DNA of 35,502 nt, taken from assembly GCF_021129195.1 (NCBI RefSeq), contig NZ_JAJOHW010000061.1:1-35502 (forward strand), written 5' to 3'. Below are positions 24,044 to 31,524 of the stretch, in pieces (the stretch's first letter is position 1; every line of letters starts with the position of its first letter). The notes beneath the pieces are model-generated. The model was not told where the DNA came from. It searched no databases and saw only the letters and a list, made by a program, of their open reading frames with translations. A program made the position numbers and the translations under genes. The DNA is from Chromobacterium aquaticum. GTDB taxonomy: Bacteria; Pseudomonadota; Gammaproteobacteria; Burkholderiales; Chromobacteriaceae.

Positions 24044-24844
24044 TCAGCCGCGCTGGGCTTTGGGCGGCTTGGCCAAGTGCTTCAAGGCCTGCGCCACCGC
24101 CACCAGGCCGAAGCTGGCGGTCACCGTCATCGCCGCGCCGAAGCCGGCGCAGGACAGCCCCTGCGGACCGCGCGCCTCCGCGGTGTCGCAAGCCTGCTGC
24201 GCCGTGTCCGGATAAACCAGCTGTTCGGTGGAGAACACGCACGGAACGTGCAGCTTCTTGCCGGCTTCGCGGCTGAACTGGTGGTGGCGGCGCAGGTTGT
24301 AGCGCAGCTTGGACAGCAGTGGATCGTAAGTGACCTCGCCCAGGTCCGCCACCCGGATCTGCGTCGGATCGGTCTGACCGCCGGCGCCGCCGGAGACGAT
24401 GAAAGGCTGGCGGCGGCGCACGCACCAGGCCGCCATCGCGGTCTTGATGCGCAGGCTGTCTATGCAGTCGATGATGAAATCGTAGCCCTGGCCCAGCATC
24501 TGCTCCAGATTGTCCTCGGTGACGAAATCCTCGATCTCCACCACCTGGCAGACGGGGTTGATCGCGCGCACGCGCTCGGCCAGCGCGCTGACCTTGGCCA
24601 TGCCGTAATTGGGGTCCAGCGCCGGCAATTGGCGGTTGGTGTTGGATTCGGCCACATTGTCCAGATCGATCAGCGTCAGCTTGCCGATGGCGCTGCGCGC
24701 CAGCGCCTCCACCGCCCAGGAGCCGACGCCGCCGACGCCGACCACGCAGACGTGGGCGGCCTGGAAGCGGGCCAGCGCCTCCGGTCCGTAGAGACGGGCG
24801 ATGCCGCCGAAGCGGCGTTCCAGATCAGCGTTGTGGGTGTCCAT
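24044..24844 (-). CDS. tcdA: tRNA threonylcarbamoyladenosine dehydratase
   Basis: This E1-like ThiF/MoeB-family enzyme of 266 aa uses ATP to cyclise t6A37 of ANN-decoding tRNAs into ct6A. The Rossmann nucleotide loop is VVGVGGVGSWAVEALARSAIG (from about residue 34), followed by LIDLDNVAESNTNRQ, with the conserved Asp and the SNxNRQ segment that contacts ATP. The segment IDCIDSLRIKTAM and the late cysteine in GPQGLSCAGFG are also typical of TcdA (YgdL). I prefer the ATG at 24842-24844 (MDTHNADLERRFGG); a TTG five codons upstream is the alternative, and neither has a good ribosome-binding site. Its partner CsdA/CsdE sulfur system is not in view. Confidence 0.93.
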   Translation of the reverse strand: MDTHNADLERRFGGIARLYGPEALARFQAAHVCVVGVGGVGSWAVEALARSAIGKLTLIDLDNVAESNTNRQLPALDPNYGMAKVSALAERVRAINPVCQVVEIEDFVTEDNLEQMLGQGYDFIIDCIDSLRIKTAMAAWCVRRRQPFIVSGGAGGQTDPTQIRVADLGEVTYDPLLSKLRYNLRRHHQFSREAGKKLHVPCVFSTEQLVYPDTAQQACDTAEARGPQGLSCAGFGAAMTVTASFGLVAVAQALKHLAKPPKAQRG

Positions 24845-25074
24845 GCCTGCAATCGTCAATATTCAAATCGGCGAAGGATACTGCAAGCTCCGGCCGCTGA
24901 CCAGTGCCGCCGCCGCCGGCGCGGCCTTTGTCCCTGCTCAAAAAAATCCAGCTTAAGTGACTGATTGCTGGGAACCTTTCACCGCCGGGGCTATCCTTCA
25001 ATTCAGGTCGGCCATGAAGCGCTTCCTGCGCTTCCTCTGGCCGGCCGGCCTTTGTCACAGCAAGGGAGATTCCC

Positions 25075-25299
25075 ATGAAGCAGCAAAGATTCGATATTGA
25101 TCTGGACAAGCATTACAACGCCACCGTCGTGGTCGCCTGCGAGGAATGCGGCCATGAACTCCGCCAACATCTCAAGTCCCTGCACCCCGACAGCGTGCTG
25201 CGCTGCCACTGCGGCGCCCACATGGCCGTGAGCCCGCTGACCGTTCAACAGGCCGAGCGCCGCGTAAGCGAGATCAAGCAATCGTATCGAATCCACTAA
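25075..25299 (+). CDS. small four-cysteine (zinc-ribbon-like) protein, unknown function
   Basis: I do not recognise this 74-aa protein. It has four cysteines arranged C22-x-x-C25-G and C44-x-C46-G, a plausible metal-binding knuckle, within VACEECGHELRQHLKSL and SVLRCHCGAHM. The rest is polar, with no signal peptide or membrane segment, so it is probably cytoplasmic. Confidence that it is real comes from AAGGGAG placed about 7 nt before the ATG and from the regular cysteine pattern. It is flanked by a 230-nt gap from the divergent tcdA and by three tandem hairpins after its stop. It might bind nucleic acid or a protein partner; this is a guess. Confidence 0.7.
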   Translation: MKQQRFDIDLDKHYNATVVVACEECGHELRQHLKSLHPDSVLRCHCGAHMAVSPLTVQQAERRVSEIKQSYRIH

Positions 25300-25329
25300 G
25301 CCACTGCTGACAATCTGAGAGTGTCTCCG

Positions 25330-25408
25330 CCGGCCGTTTCGGGCCGGACTTGCCGGGCATAACCCGGCCTCCCGCAGCAGCAACACGGCGACCGCAAGGT
25401 CGCCGTTT
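25330..25408. terminator. three tandem hairpins between convergent small genes
   Basis: Three inverted repeats follow one another: CCGGCC/GGCCGG at 25330-25347, GCCGGG/CCCGGC at about 25352-25368, and ACGGCGACC/GGTCGCCGT with a GCAA tetraloop at 25385-25406. The last ends in TTTGT and is the best terminator for the four-cysteine gene. They also lie downstream of the convergent darcynin-like gene. Confidence 0.65.
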
Positions 25409-25437
25409 GTATTGGCCGTTCTTGAGCGGCCGGTCCA

Positions 25438-25776
25438 TCAATCCGTGGCCAGATGCGCGTCGTAGTCGTGGAAACCGTCCTCCACCGCCGGCAGGATGTC
25501 GACGAACTCGAAAAAGGGTTCGGTGACGAGCCGGCTGTCGCGCAGCGCATCGATCAGATAATAGAAGTCCTTGATCGATTCGGTCTCGAACAGCGCGATA
25601 TCGCTGCAGCGGGTGGTGAAGGCCTCGGCGTCGAACCAACGCATGCGCACCGCCGGGTAGCGCGCATAGATAGGCTTCAGGGTTTCCGTTTCGAAGCGCC
25701 GGCGCTCGGGCCTGCTCAGACGCAGCCAGTTGGGATGGACGCGCAGCAGCGCGAAGAAGGCATAGCTTTGGCTCAT
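25438..25776 (-). CDS. small darcynin-like protein, function unknown
   Basis: This 112-aa protein has no signal peptide or membrane segment. The start MSQSYAFFALLRVHPNWLRLSRPERRRF resembles the N-terminus of darcynin-family proteins (strand, then a WL-L-R-ER turn into a helix), and the body, with RYPAVRMRWFDAEAFTTRCSD and ETESIKDFYYLIDALRDS, suggests a dimeric ferredoxin-like alpha/beta fold. Family assignment is from memory of the motif and is moderate at best; no biochemical role is known to me. I chose the ATG at 25774-25776 because the conserved start lies there; the frame is open far upstream but that part is antisense to the TetR gene. It is divergent from the TetR gene across 150 nt and may be controlled by it. 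Confidence 0.65.
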   Translation of the reverse strand: MSQSYAFFALLRVHPNWLRLSRPERRRFETETLKPIYARYPAVRMRWFDAEAFTTRCSDIALFETESIKDFYYLIDALRDSRLVTEPFFEFVDILPAVEDGFHDYDAHLATD

Positions 25777-25781
25777 GATTC

Positions 25782-25814
25782 CGCTTTCATTGAGGATGGA
25801 CGACGCTTTCAATG
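25782..25814. promoter_or_regulatory. direct repeats upstream of the darcynin-like gene
   Basis: CGCTTTCATTG at 25782-25792 and CGCTTTCAATG at 25804-25814 match at 10 of 11 positions and are spaced 22 bp start to start, about two helical turns. They lie just upstream of the darcynin-like ATG and face the divergent TetR gene, so they are a candidate regulator-binding site. The proximity to the start codon could suit repression. Confidence 0.4.
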
Positions 25815-25926
25815 TATCCGCCCTTGTCAGCGGGTAAAACTCGTGTTCTGCTAAGCCTTTGTCGCCGTCTTTCCGCAGTTGGCCCCATGGCCGCGGCGCA
25901 AGCCTTCCCCCCTTACGGGCCGCCGC

Positions 25927-26544
25927 ATGCCGATGATCCCGCAAGCCCGCAAACAGCCCGGCCAAGCTCGCTCCCGCCACGTGGTGGCGGCGATTCTGGA
26001 GGCGACGGCTCGCATTCTGGAGCGCGACGGCTATGCCGGACTGACCACCAACAGGGCGGCGGAACTGGCCGGCGTAGGCATAGGCTCGCTCTACCAGTAC
26101 TTTCCCAACAAGCAGGCGCTGGTGGCGGCGCTGCACCGCCGCCACGGCGAGGAAACGCTGGCGACGGTGCGCGAGGCCTTGCGGCTGAGCGCCGGCCAGC
26201 CGTGGCCTGCGCAACTGGAACAACTGGTGTCGGCCTGCCTGCGTCTGCATCTGGCCGCGCCGGGCCTGCACCGGGTGCTGGAGCGGGAGTGGCCGCAGTT
26301 CGATTTGCCGCCGGCGGACAATCCGCTGGACCTGGAGCTGTTGGCCTGCGTGGAGGCTTGGCTGGCCGATAGCGGCTTGCCCGCCGCGCGCGCGCCGCGC
26401 CTGCTGCGCATGGCGGATAGCCTGCTGCATGGCCTGGCGCTGGACGCCGGCGCGGAGCAGGCCGAGTTGACGCGCTGCATTGCGGCGGCGCTGAGCGCTT
26501 ACCTGGCCTTGCCGGCCGATGGCGACAAGATTTCCACCTTATGA
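25927..26544 (+). CDS. TetR/AcrR family transcriptional regulator
   Basis: This 205-aa protein is a one-component repressor. The N-terminal DNA-binding domain is clear: AILEATARILERDGYAGLTT, then the helix-turn-helix NRAAELAGVGIGSLYQYFPN with KQALVAAL after it (about residues 17-68). The C-terminal ligand domain is Leu/Ala-rich and unassigned. I chose the ATG at 25927 because it puts a normal 15-residue arm before the domain; a TTG farther upstream lacks support. Its stop is 11 nt before the threonine aldolase ATG, with the aldolase ribosome-binding site overlapping the TetR stop, so the two are probably co-transcribed. The divergent darcynin-like gene is another likely target. The ligand is unknown. 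Confidence 0.88.
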   Translation: MPMIPQARKQPGQARSRHVVAAILEATARILERDGYAGLTTNRAAELAGVGIGSLYQYFPNKQALVAALHRRHGEETLATVREALRLSAGQPWPAQLEQLVSACLRLHLAAPGLHRVLEREWPQFDLPPADNPLDLELLACVEAWLADSGLPAARAPRLLRMADSLLHGLALDAGAEQAELTRCIAAALSAYLALPADGDKISTL

Positions 26545-26555
26545 AGGAGCGAACC

Positions 26556-27584
26556 ATGCAATGGATTGATGTGCGCAGCGACACCGTGACCCAGCCGACG
26601 CCGGCGATGCGCGAGGCGATGTTCAACGCCGAGGTGGGCGACGACGTCTACGGCGACGACCCCACGGTGCGGGCGCTGGAACAATTGGCGGCGGAGAAGC
26701 TGGGCAAGCAGGCGGCGTTGTTCGTGCCCACCGGCAATTTCGGCAACCAATTGGCCATCTTCACCCACTGCCAGCGCGGCGACGAGGTGATTCTGGAAGA
26801 GGGCTGCCACATCGTCTGGCACGAAACCGGCGGCGCGGCGGTGATAGGCGGCGTGCAACTGCGCACCGTCGCCGGCGTGGACGGGGTGATGACGCCGGAG
26901 GCGATAGAACAGCGCATCCGCGTCGGCGAGGACATCCACTGGCCGCGCACCGGCTTGATCTGTCTGGAAAACGCGCATTGCAACGGCCGGGTGATCCCGC
27001 TGGCGGCGATGGCGGCCAGCGCCGAAGTGGCGCGCCGCCACCAGGTGCCGGTGCACCTGGACGGCGCGCGCATCTTCAACGCCGCCGCCCATCTGGGCTG
27101 CGCAGCGAGCGAGATCGCCCAATACGCCGATTCGGTGATGTTCTGCCTGTCCAAGGGCCTGGCCGCGCCGGTGGGCTCCATCCTGGCCGGCGACGCCGAT
27201 TTCATCGCCCGCGCGCGCCGCAACCGCAAGCTGCTGGGTGGCGGCATGCGCCAGGCCGGCGTGATCGCCGCGCCCGGCATCGTGGCGCTGAACGAGATGG
27301 TGGAGCGGCTCAAGGATGATCACGCCAATGCCCGCTACCTGGCCGAGCGGCTGGCGGCGCTGCCCTGCGTCGAGGTGAAGCCGGAGGACGTGCACATCAA
27401 TATGGTGTGGTTCCGCCTCACCGCCGACATCGACGTGGCCGAACTGATGGCCGCGCTGCATCAGGCCGGCATCAAGGCCAACCCGCCGGAAGGCGGGCTG
27501 ATGCGCATCGTCACCCACTGGCAGGTACAGCGCGAAGACCTGGACCGGCTGGTGGATGCGCTGCAGCGGGTGTTGTCCGACTGA
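26556..27584 (+). CDS. ltaE: low-specificity L-threonine aldolase
   Basis: This PLP enzyme of 342 aa cleaves L-threonine and L-allo-threonine to glycine and acetaldehyde. The fold-type I features are complete: IDVRSDTVTQPTPAMREAM at the start, VGDDVYGDDPTVRALE (about 27-42), FVPTGNFGNQLAIFTHCQRGD with the phosphate-binding turn, VHLDGARIFNAA with the PLP-ring Asp169, and FCLSKGLAAPVGS with the Schiff-base Lys200. Length is normal. I chose the ATG at 26556 because AAGGAGC lies 6 nt upstream; an ATG five codons earlier overlaps the TetR stop. Its position behind a TetR gene suggests local control. A strong hairpin follows the stop. Confidence 0.94.
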   Translation: MQWIDVRSDTVTQPTPAMREAMFNAEVGDDVYGDDPTVRALEQLAAEKLGKQAALFVPTGNFGNQLAIFTHCQRGDEVILEEGCHIVWHETGGAAVIGGVQLRTVAGVDGVMTPEAIEQRIRVGEDIHWPRTGLICLENAHCNGRVIPLAAMAASAEVARRHQVPVHLDGARIFNAAAHLGCAASEIAQYADSVMFCLSKGLAAPVGSILAGDADFIARARRNRKLLGGGMRQAGVIAAPGIVALNEMVERLKDDHANARYLAERLAALPCVEVKPEDVHINMVWFRLTADIDVAELMAALHQAGIKANPPEGGLMRIVTHWQVQREDLDRLVDALQRVLSD

Positions 27585-27591
27585 GCCGTGC

Positions 27592-27622
27592 CCCGGCGCC
27601 GTGGCTCAGCCATGGCGCCGGG
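27592..27622. terminator. hairpin between convergent ltaE and TetR genes
   Basis: CCCGGCGCC and TGGCT at 27592-27606 pair with AGCCA and GGCGCCGGG at 27608-27622 with one mismatch, a 14-bp very GC-rich stem with a single-base loop. There is no T-run on either side, so it may act as a roadblock or mRNA end protector rather than a classical terminator. Confidence 0.6.
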
Positions 27623-27630
27623 CGCCAGGG

Positions 27631-28224
27631 TCACGCCTGCCGCTCGGGAACGGCCGGCCGCAGCGGCAGGACGGCCAGCGCCAGCGCGGCGTCTATGGCA
27701 TGGCGCTGGGCTTGCGGCGCCAGCGTTTGCTCCCGGCCATTGCCGCGCAGGATGGATAAGCCCTCGATCAAGGCGACGATGAGCACCGCGCGTTCCCTAA
27801 GCACGCTGTCGGGCGCGTCCGCCGGCGCCTCGCGACGCAGCAGCGCGCAGACCCGGTCGGTATAGCCGGCGTAGAAAGTCTTGAGCGCCGCATCGGCGGC
27901 CTCGCTGCGGCTGGAGAGCGCCCACAGCTCCCAGAGCAGCTTGCAGTCGCCGTGCCGCAGCTGTGTTTCCAGCACAAAGTCCAGCGCGCCGGCCAGGCTG
28001 GCGGGCGCGTCCAGCATCAGCTCATCCCAGTCTTCCAGGTAGCGCGCCATGACGCCTGCCATCACCGCGTCGATGTTCTTGAAGTAGTACTGGACATGGC
28101 TGATGCCCACCCCGGCTTCCGCCGCGATGGCGCGCATGCGGAAGCCCTGTCCGCCGTCGCGGGTCAGCACCCGCATCGCCGCGCGCAGAATCGCCTCCCG
28201 TCTTTCCTCTCCCTTGGCCGACAT
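27631..28224 (-). CDS. TetR/AcrR family transcriptional regulator
   Basis: This 197-aa repressor has an N-terminal domain ERREAILRAAMRVLTRDGG, then the helix-turn-helix FRMRAIAAEAGVGISHVQYYF (about residues 7-50), somewhat like BetI-type regulators. The C-terminal part includes LLWELWALSSRSEAADAAL and a late hydrophobic helix, typical of the TetR_C_6-like group. I chose the ATG at 28222-28224 because AAGGAGG lies directly upstream; an earlier ATG at 28251 has no ribosome-binding site. It is divergent from the saccharopine-dehydrogenase-like gene, and the gap between them contains two near-identical 16-bp palindromes, a strong sign that it represses that gene and itself. The ligand is unknown. 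Confidence 0.9.
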   Translation of the reverse strand: MSAKGEERREAILRAAMRVLTRDGGQGFRMRAIAAEAGVGISHVQYYFKNIDAVMAGVMARYLEDWDELMLDAPASLAGALDFVLETQLRHGDCKLLWELWALSSRSEAADAALKTFYAGYTDRVCALLRREAPADAPDSVLRERAVLIVALIEGLSILRGNGREQTLAPQAQRHAIDAALALAVLPLRPAVPERQA

Positions 28225-28270
28225 CCTTCCTCCTTCGTGATCGTCCGACATTGCTGATGCGCCAGTTTAA

Positions 28271-28317
28271 TTGTTCAAACGACCAAGTTCATGTTTTAAT
28301 ATTGGTCAATTGACCAA
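28271..28317. promoter_or_regulatory. two TetR-type operators in the divergent promoter
   Basis: TTGGTCAATTGACCAA at 28302-28317 is a perfect 16-bp palindrome. TTGTTCAAACGACCAA at 28271-28286 matches it at 13 of 16 positions, 31 bp away. Between them lies TAATAT (28297-28302), a likely -10 for the plus-strand gene with TTCAAA 17 nt upstream. The second site ends 14 nt before the plus-strand ATG, so a bound repressor would block transcription. Confidence 0.75.
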
Positions 28318-28331
28318 AACTGGAGTGAGGC

Positions 28332-29396
28332 ATGACTTCTTCAGGCGTTGTTCTCGTTGGCGGCAGCGGCGTGGTGGGCGCGCAAGTGGCGGCCTTGCTG
28401 GCGCGGCGCAGGCCGGATCTCAAGCTCGTCATCGCCGGCCGTCGTCTCGACGCGGCCCAAGCGGTGGCGCAGCGATATGGCGCCGAGGGGATGGCGATGG
28501 AGGTGGACGCGCCGACGCTGCCGGAATCTCTCCAGCGCGCGCTCATCGTGGGTTTGGTCAACGATGGGCATGACCGGCTATTGCGGCTGGCGCTGGCCCA
28601 GGGCCACGCCTACCTTGACGTCACCCGCTGGACGGAACGACAGAAACAGGCGCTGCTGACCGTGGCCGCGCATGGGCATCCTCGCGCGCCGGTGGTGCTG
28701 TCATCGGCCTGGATGGCCGGCGTGGCCAGCCTTGTGGCGCGAGACGCGGCGAGGGCCGTCGCCGAGGTCGAGCGCGTCGGCATCGACATTTTGTTCGCGA
28801 TGGCGGATCAGGCGGGGCCGAATTCCACCGCCTACATGGACCGCCTGTCCGAGCCGTTCCACACCATGGCAGGGGGCGAATGGGTCAAGCGCGGCGGTTT
28901 TCTCGATGGCCGCGTCGCGGACTTCGGCGCCGGCGGACGCCACCGGGTTTACCGTTTCGATACCCCGGATCAAGCGAATCTGCCCGCCATCGTCGGCGCC
29001 GCGCAGGTGGATGCGCGCATAGGCTTCGACGACGGCAAAGCCACCGCCTTGCTGCATCTGCTGGTGCGCAGCGGCATATGGCGGCTGCTGTCGCGGCCGA
29101 TGTTCAATAGCGCGCGGCAGGCGCTGCTCTACAATCCGGGGCCGGGCGCGGCTCACCGCATCCGCATTGCCGTCGCGGGCAGGGACGCCGCCGGCCGGCC
29201 GAGCGGAACAACCGTGCAGCTGGCGGACCCGCTGGGGCAAGCGCATCTGACCGCCTTGGGCGCCGTTTTGCAGATCGAGCATCTATTGGGGGCCGACGCG
29301 CCGCCCGCCGGCGTCTATCTGGGCGAGGCGCTGCTGGACCCCGAGCACGCCTGCCGCCAGTTGCGGGCGGAAGGGGTGGAGATCACCGCGGTCTGA
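28332..29396 (+). CDS. saccharopine dehydrogenase-like NAD(P)-binding protein
   Basis: This 354-aa protein has an N-terminal Rossmann fold with the dinucleotide loop VVLVGGSGVVGAQVAALLA (about residues 6-24) followed by LVIAGRRLDAAQAVAQRYG, where Arg-Arg suggests NADP preference. The middle and C-terminal parts, including VLSSAWMAGVASLVARDAAR and FNSARQALLYNPGPGAA, resemble the saccharopine dehydrogenase/trans-acting enoyl reductase superfamily. The true substrate is unknown; neither a lysine pathway nor a polyketide synthase is adjacent. It is expressed from a promoter with two TetR-type operators, divergent from the TetR gene, and so is probably induced by the ligand of that regulator. It could detoxify or modify a small molecule. 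Confidence 0.75.
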   Translation: MTSSGVVLVGGSGVVGAQVAALLARRRPDLKLVIAGRRLDAAQAVAQRYGAEGMAMEVDAPTLPESLQRALIVGLVNDGHDRLLRLALAQGHAYLDVTRWTERQKQALLTVAAHGHPRAPVVLSSAWMAGVASLVARDAARAVAEVERVGIDILFAMADQAGPNSTAYMDRLSEPFHTMAGGEWVKRGGFLDGRVADFGAGGRHRVYRFDTPDQANLPAIVGAAQVDARIGFDDGKATALLHLLVRSGIWRLLSRPMFNSARQALLYNPGPGAAHRIRIAVAGRDAAGRPSGTTVQLADPLGQAHLTALGAVLQIEHLLGADAPPAGVYLGEALLDPEHACRQLRAEGVEITAV

Positions 29397-29475
29397 ACTT
29401 CGGGCGCCGGGGCGTGGCGCATTTGGCGTTGGCGGCGCGGGGTGCTAACCTCGCGGCCATTGATTCGCAACCGTG

Positions 29476-31524
29476 ATGACGCCGATGTCCGACTATAACG
29501 CCCCCGATTCCCACGCCTGGCTGGAAAGCCTGGACGATCCCGCCGCCGCCGCATGGGTGGCCGGGCAGAACGCGCGCGCGCAGGCGCTGCTGGACGCCGA
29601 TCCGCGTTTCGCCGGCCTGCGCGACGAAATCCTCGCCCATCTGCGCGACACCCGCCAGATTCCGTTCTGCGCCGAGCACGACGGCTGGCTGTACAACTTC
29701 CACCAGGACGAAGCCCATCCGCGCGGCATTTACCGCCGCAGCACGCTGGCGGCCTACCGCGCCGCCGAGCAGGACTGGCAGACGGTGCTGGACATCGACG
29801 CGCTGGCCGACGAGGCCGGCGAGGACTGGTATCTGGACGGGGTGTCCCACTGCACGCTGGCGCCGCTGCAAGCGATGGTGCACCTGACCGCCGGCGGCGG
29901 CGACGCCGGCATCGCCCGCGAATACGATCTGGCCGCCGGCGCGTGGCGGCCGGACGGCTTCAGCTTTCCGGAAGGCAAGAGCCATGTGGCCTGGCGCGAT
30001 CCGGACAGCGCCTGGGCCTGCCCCGGCTGGCCGGGCGCGCCGCTGACCCGCGCCGGCTACCCGCGCGAAGTGTGGCTGGTGGAGCGCGGCGAGGAAGGGC
30101 GGCATGCGTGGAGCCAGGTGTTCGCCGCCAGCGAAGACGCGATGATGGTCGCCGCCTGGCGCTTCCTCGACGCCGACGGCGCGACGCTGGACCTGATCGA
30201 GTGCTCGGACAGCTTCTACAGCAAGACCTACCATCTGATCGACGAAGCGCTGGAGACCCACGCGCTGCCGCTGCCGCCCAAGGCGGAACTGGAGGCCTAT
30301 CTGCACGGCGATCTGATCGTCAAGCTGGCCGAGGACTGGGACGCCGCCGGGGCCCGCTATCCGGCCGGCGCCTTGCTGGCGGTGGCGCTGGAGCCGCTGC
30401 GCCAGGGACGGATAGACGCGCAACTGCTGGTGGCGCCGCAGCCGCGGCTGGCGGTGGAATCGGTGGAGACCACCCGCGCCAGCGTGGTGGTCAATCTGCT
30501 GGACCAGGTCAAGAGCCGGCTGCTGGCCTTCGACAAGATCGACGGCGTCTGGCGCGAGCGCGCGCTGCCCACGCCCAGCGGCGGGGTGATCGAGTTCGCC
30601 GATCAACCCTGGGACAGCGACATCCTGTGCTACAGCTTCAGCGATTTCCTGACCCCGACCGGCCTGTACCGGCTGGACGTGGCCAGCGGCCAACAGGAAT
30701 GCCTGCGCCGTCAGCCGGAGGCTTTCGATCCGGCCGACTTCGTCGCCGAGCAATGGCAGGCGCGCGCGCCGGACGGCGAAAGCATTCCCTATTTCGTGGT
30801 GCGCCGCCGCGACGCGCCGCTGGACGGCGCCACGCCCACCTTGCTGTACGGCTACGGCGGCTTCGAAGTGCCGATGATGCCTTACTACGTGGAGAACTTC
30901 GGCCCGCACTGGCTGCAACGCGGCGGCGCCTTCGCGCTGGCCTGCATCCGCGGCGGCGGCGAGTTCGGCCCCGGCTGGCACCAGGCGGCGCAGGGGGTGA
31001 ACCGCCAGGTGGGCTTCGACGACTTCATCGCGGTGGCGGAAGACATGGTGGCGCGCGGCCTGACCGCACCGGCCAAGCTGGGCATAGAGGGCGGCAGCAA
31101 CGGCGGCCTGCTGGTGGGCGCCTGCATGACGCAGCGGCCGGAATTGTTCGGCGCGGTGGTGTGCGAAGTGCCGCTGCTGGACATGCTGCGCTACACCGAG
31201 CTGCTGGCCGGCGCCAGCTGGATAGACGAATACGGCGATCCGGAGGATCCGGCGCAGCGGCCGGCGCTGGAGGCGTATTCGCCCTACCACCGGCTGCGCG
31301 GCGATCTGGCCTATCCGCTGGCCCTGTTCACCACCAGCGCCAAGGACGACCGGGTGCACCCGGCGCATGCGCGCAAGATGGTGGCGCGCATGCAGGAGCT
31401 GGGCCACGACGCGCTGCTATTGGAAACCGAGGCCGGCGGCCATAGCGGCAACGCCGGCCAGGAACAGACCGCGCAGGAACTGGCGCGGGTGCTGGTCTAT
31501 CTGTATCAGCGGCTGATGGATTGA
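29476..31524 (+). CDS. prolyl oligopeptidase family serine peptidase (S9)
   Basis: This 682-aa protein belongs to family S9A/S9B, with a seven-bladed propeller in the middle and an alpha/beta-hydrolase C-terminal domain. The catalytic triad is visible: Ser541 in EGGSNGGLLVGA, Asp624/625 in TSAKDDRVHPAHA and His656 in AGGHSGNAG. The oxyanion-region motif YGYGGFEVPMMPYY and FALACIRGGGEFGPGWHQAA are typical. There is no signal peptide, so it is probably cytosolic. It cleaves short peptides after proline or basic residues by family analogy. I chose the ATG at 29476; a GTG precedes it directly and an ATG at 29485 is possible. Its 3' end overlaps the convergent beta-lactamase gene by 19 bp. Confidence 0.92.
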   Translation: MTPMSDYNAPDSHAWLESLDDPAAAAWVAGQNARAQALLDADPRFAGLRDEILAHLRDTRQIPFCAEHDGWLYNFHQDEAHPRGIYRRSTLAAYRAAEQDWQTVLDIDALADEAGEDWYLDGVSHCTLAPLQAMVHLTAGGGDAGIAREYDLAAGAWRPDGFSFPEGKSHVAWRDPDSAWACPGWPGAPLTRAGYPREVWLVERGEEGRHAWSQVFAASEDAMMVAAWRFLDADGATLDLIECSDSFYSKTYHLIDEALETHALPLPPKAELEAYLHGDLIVKLAEDWDAAGARYPAGALLAVALEPLRQGRIDAQLLVAPQPRLAVESVETTRASVVVNLLDQVKSRLLAFDKIDGVWRERALPTPSGGVIEFADQPWDSDILCYSFSDFLTPTGLYRLDVASGQQECLRRQPEAFDPADFVAEQWQARAPDGESIPYFVVRRRDAPLDGATPTLLYGYGGFEVPMMPYYVENFGPHWLQRGGAFALACIRGGGEFGPGWHQAAQGVNRQVGFDDFIAVAEDMVARGLTAPAKLGIEGGSNGGLLVGACMTQRPELFGAVVCEVPLLDMLRYTELLAGASWIDEYGDPEDPAQRPALEAYSPYHRLRGDLAYPLALFTTSAKDDRVHPAHARKMVARMQELGHDALLLETEAGGHSGNAGQEQTAQELARVLVYLYQRLMD

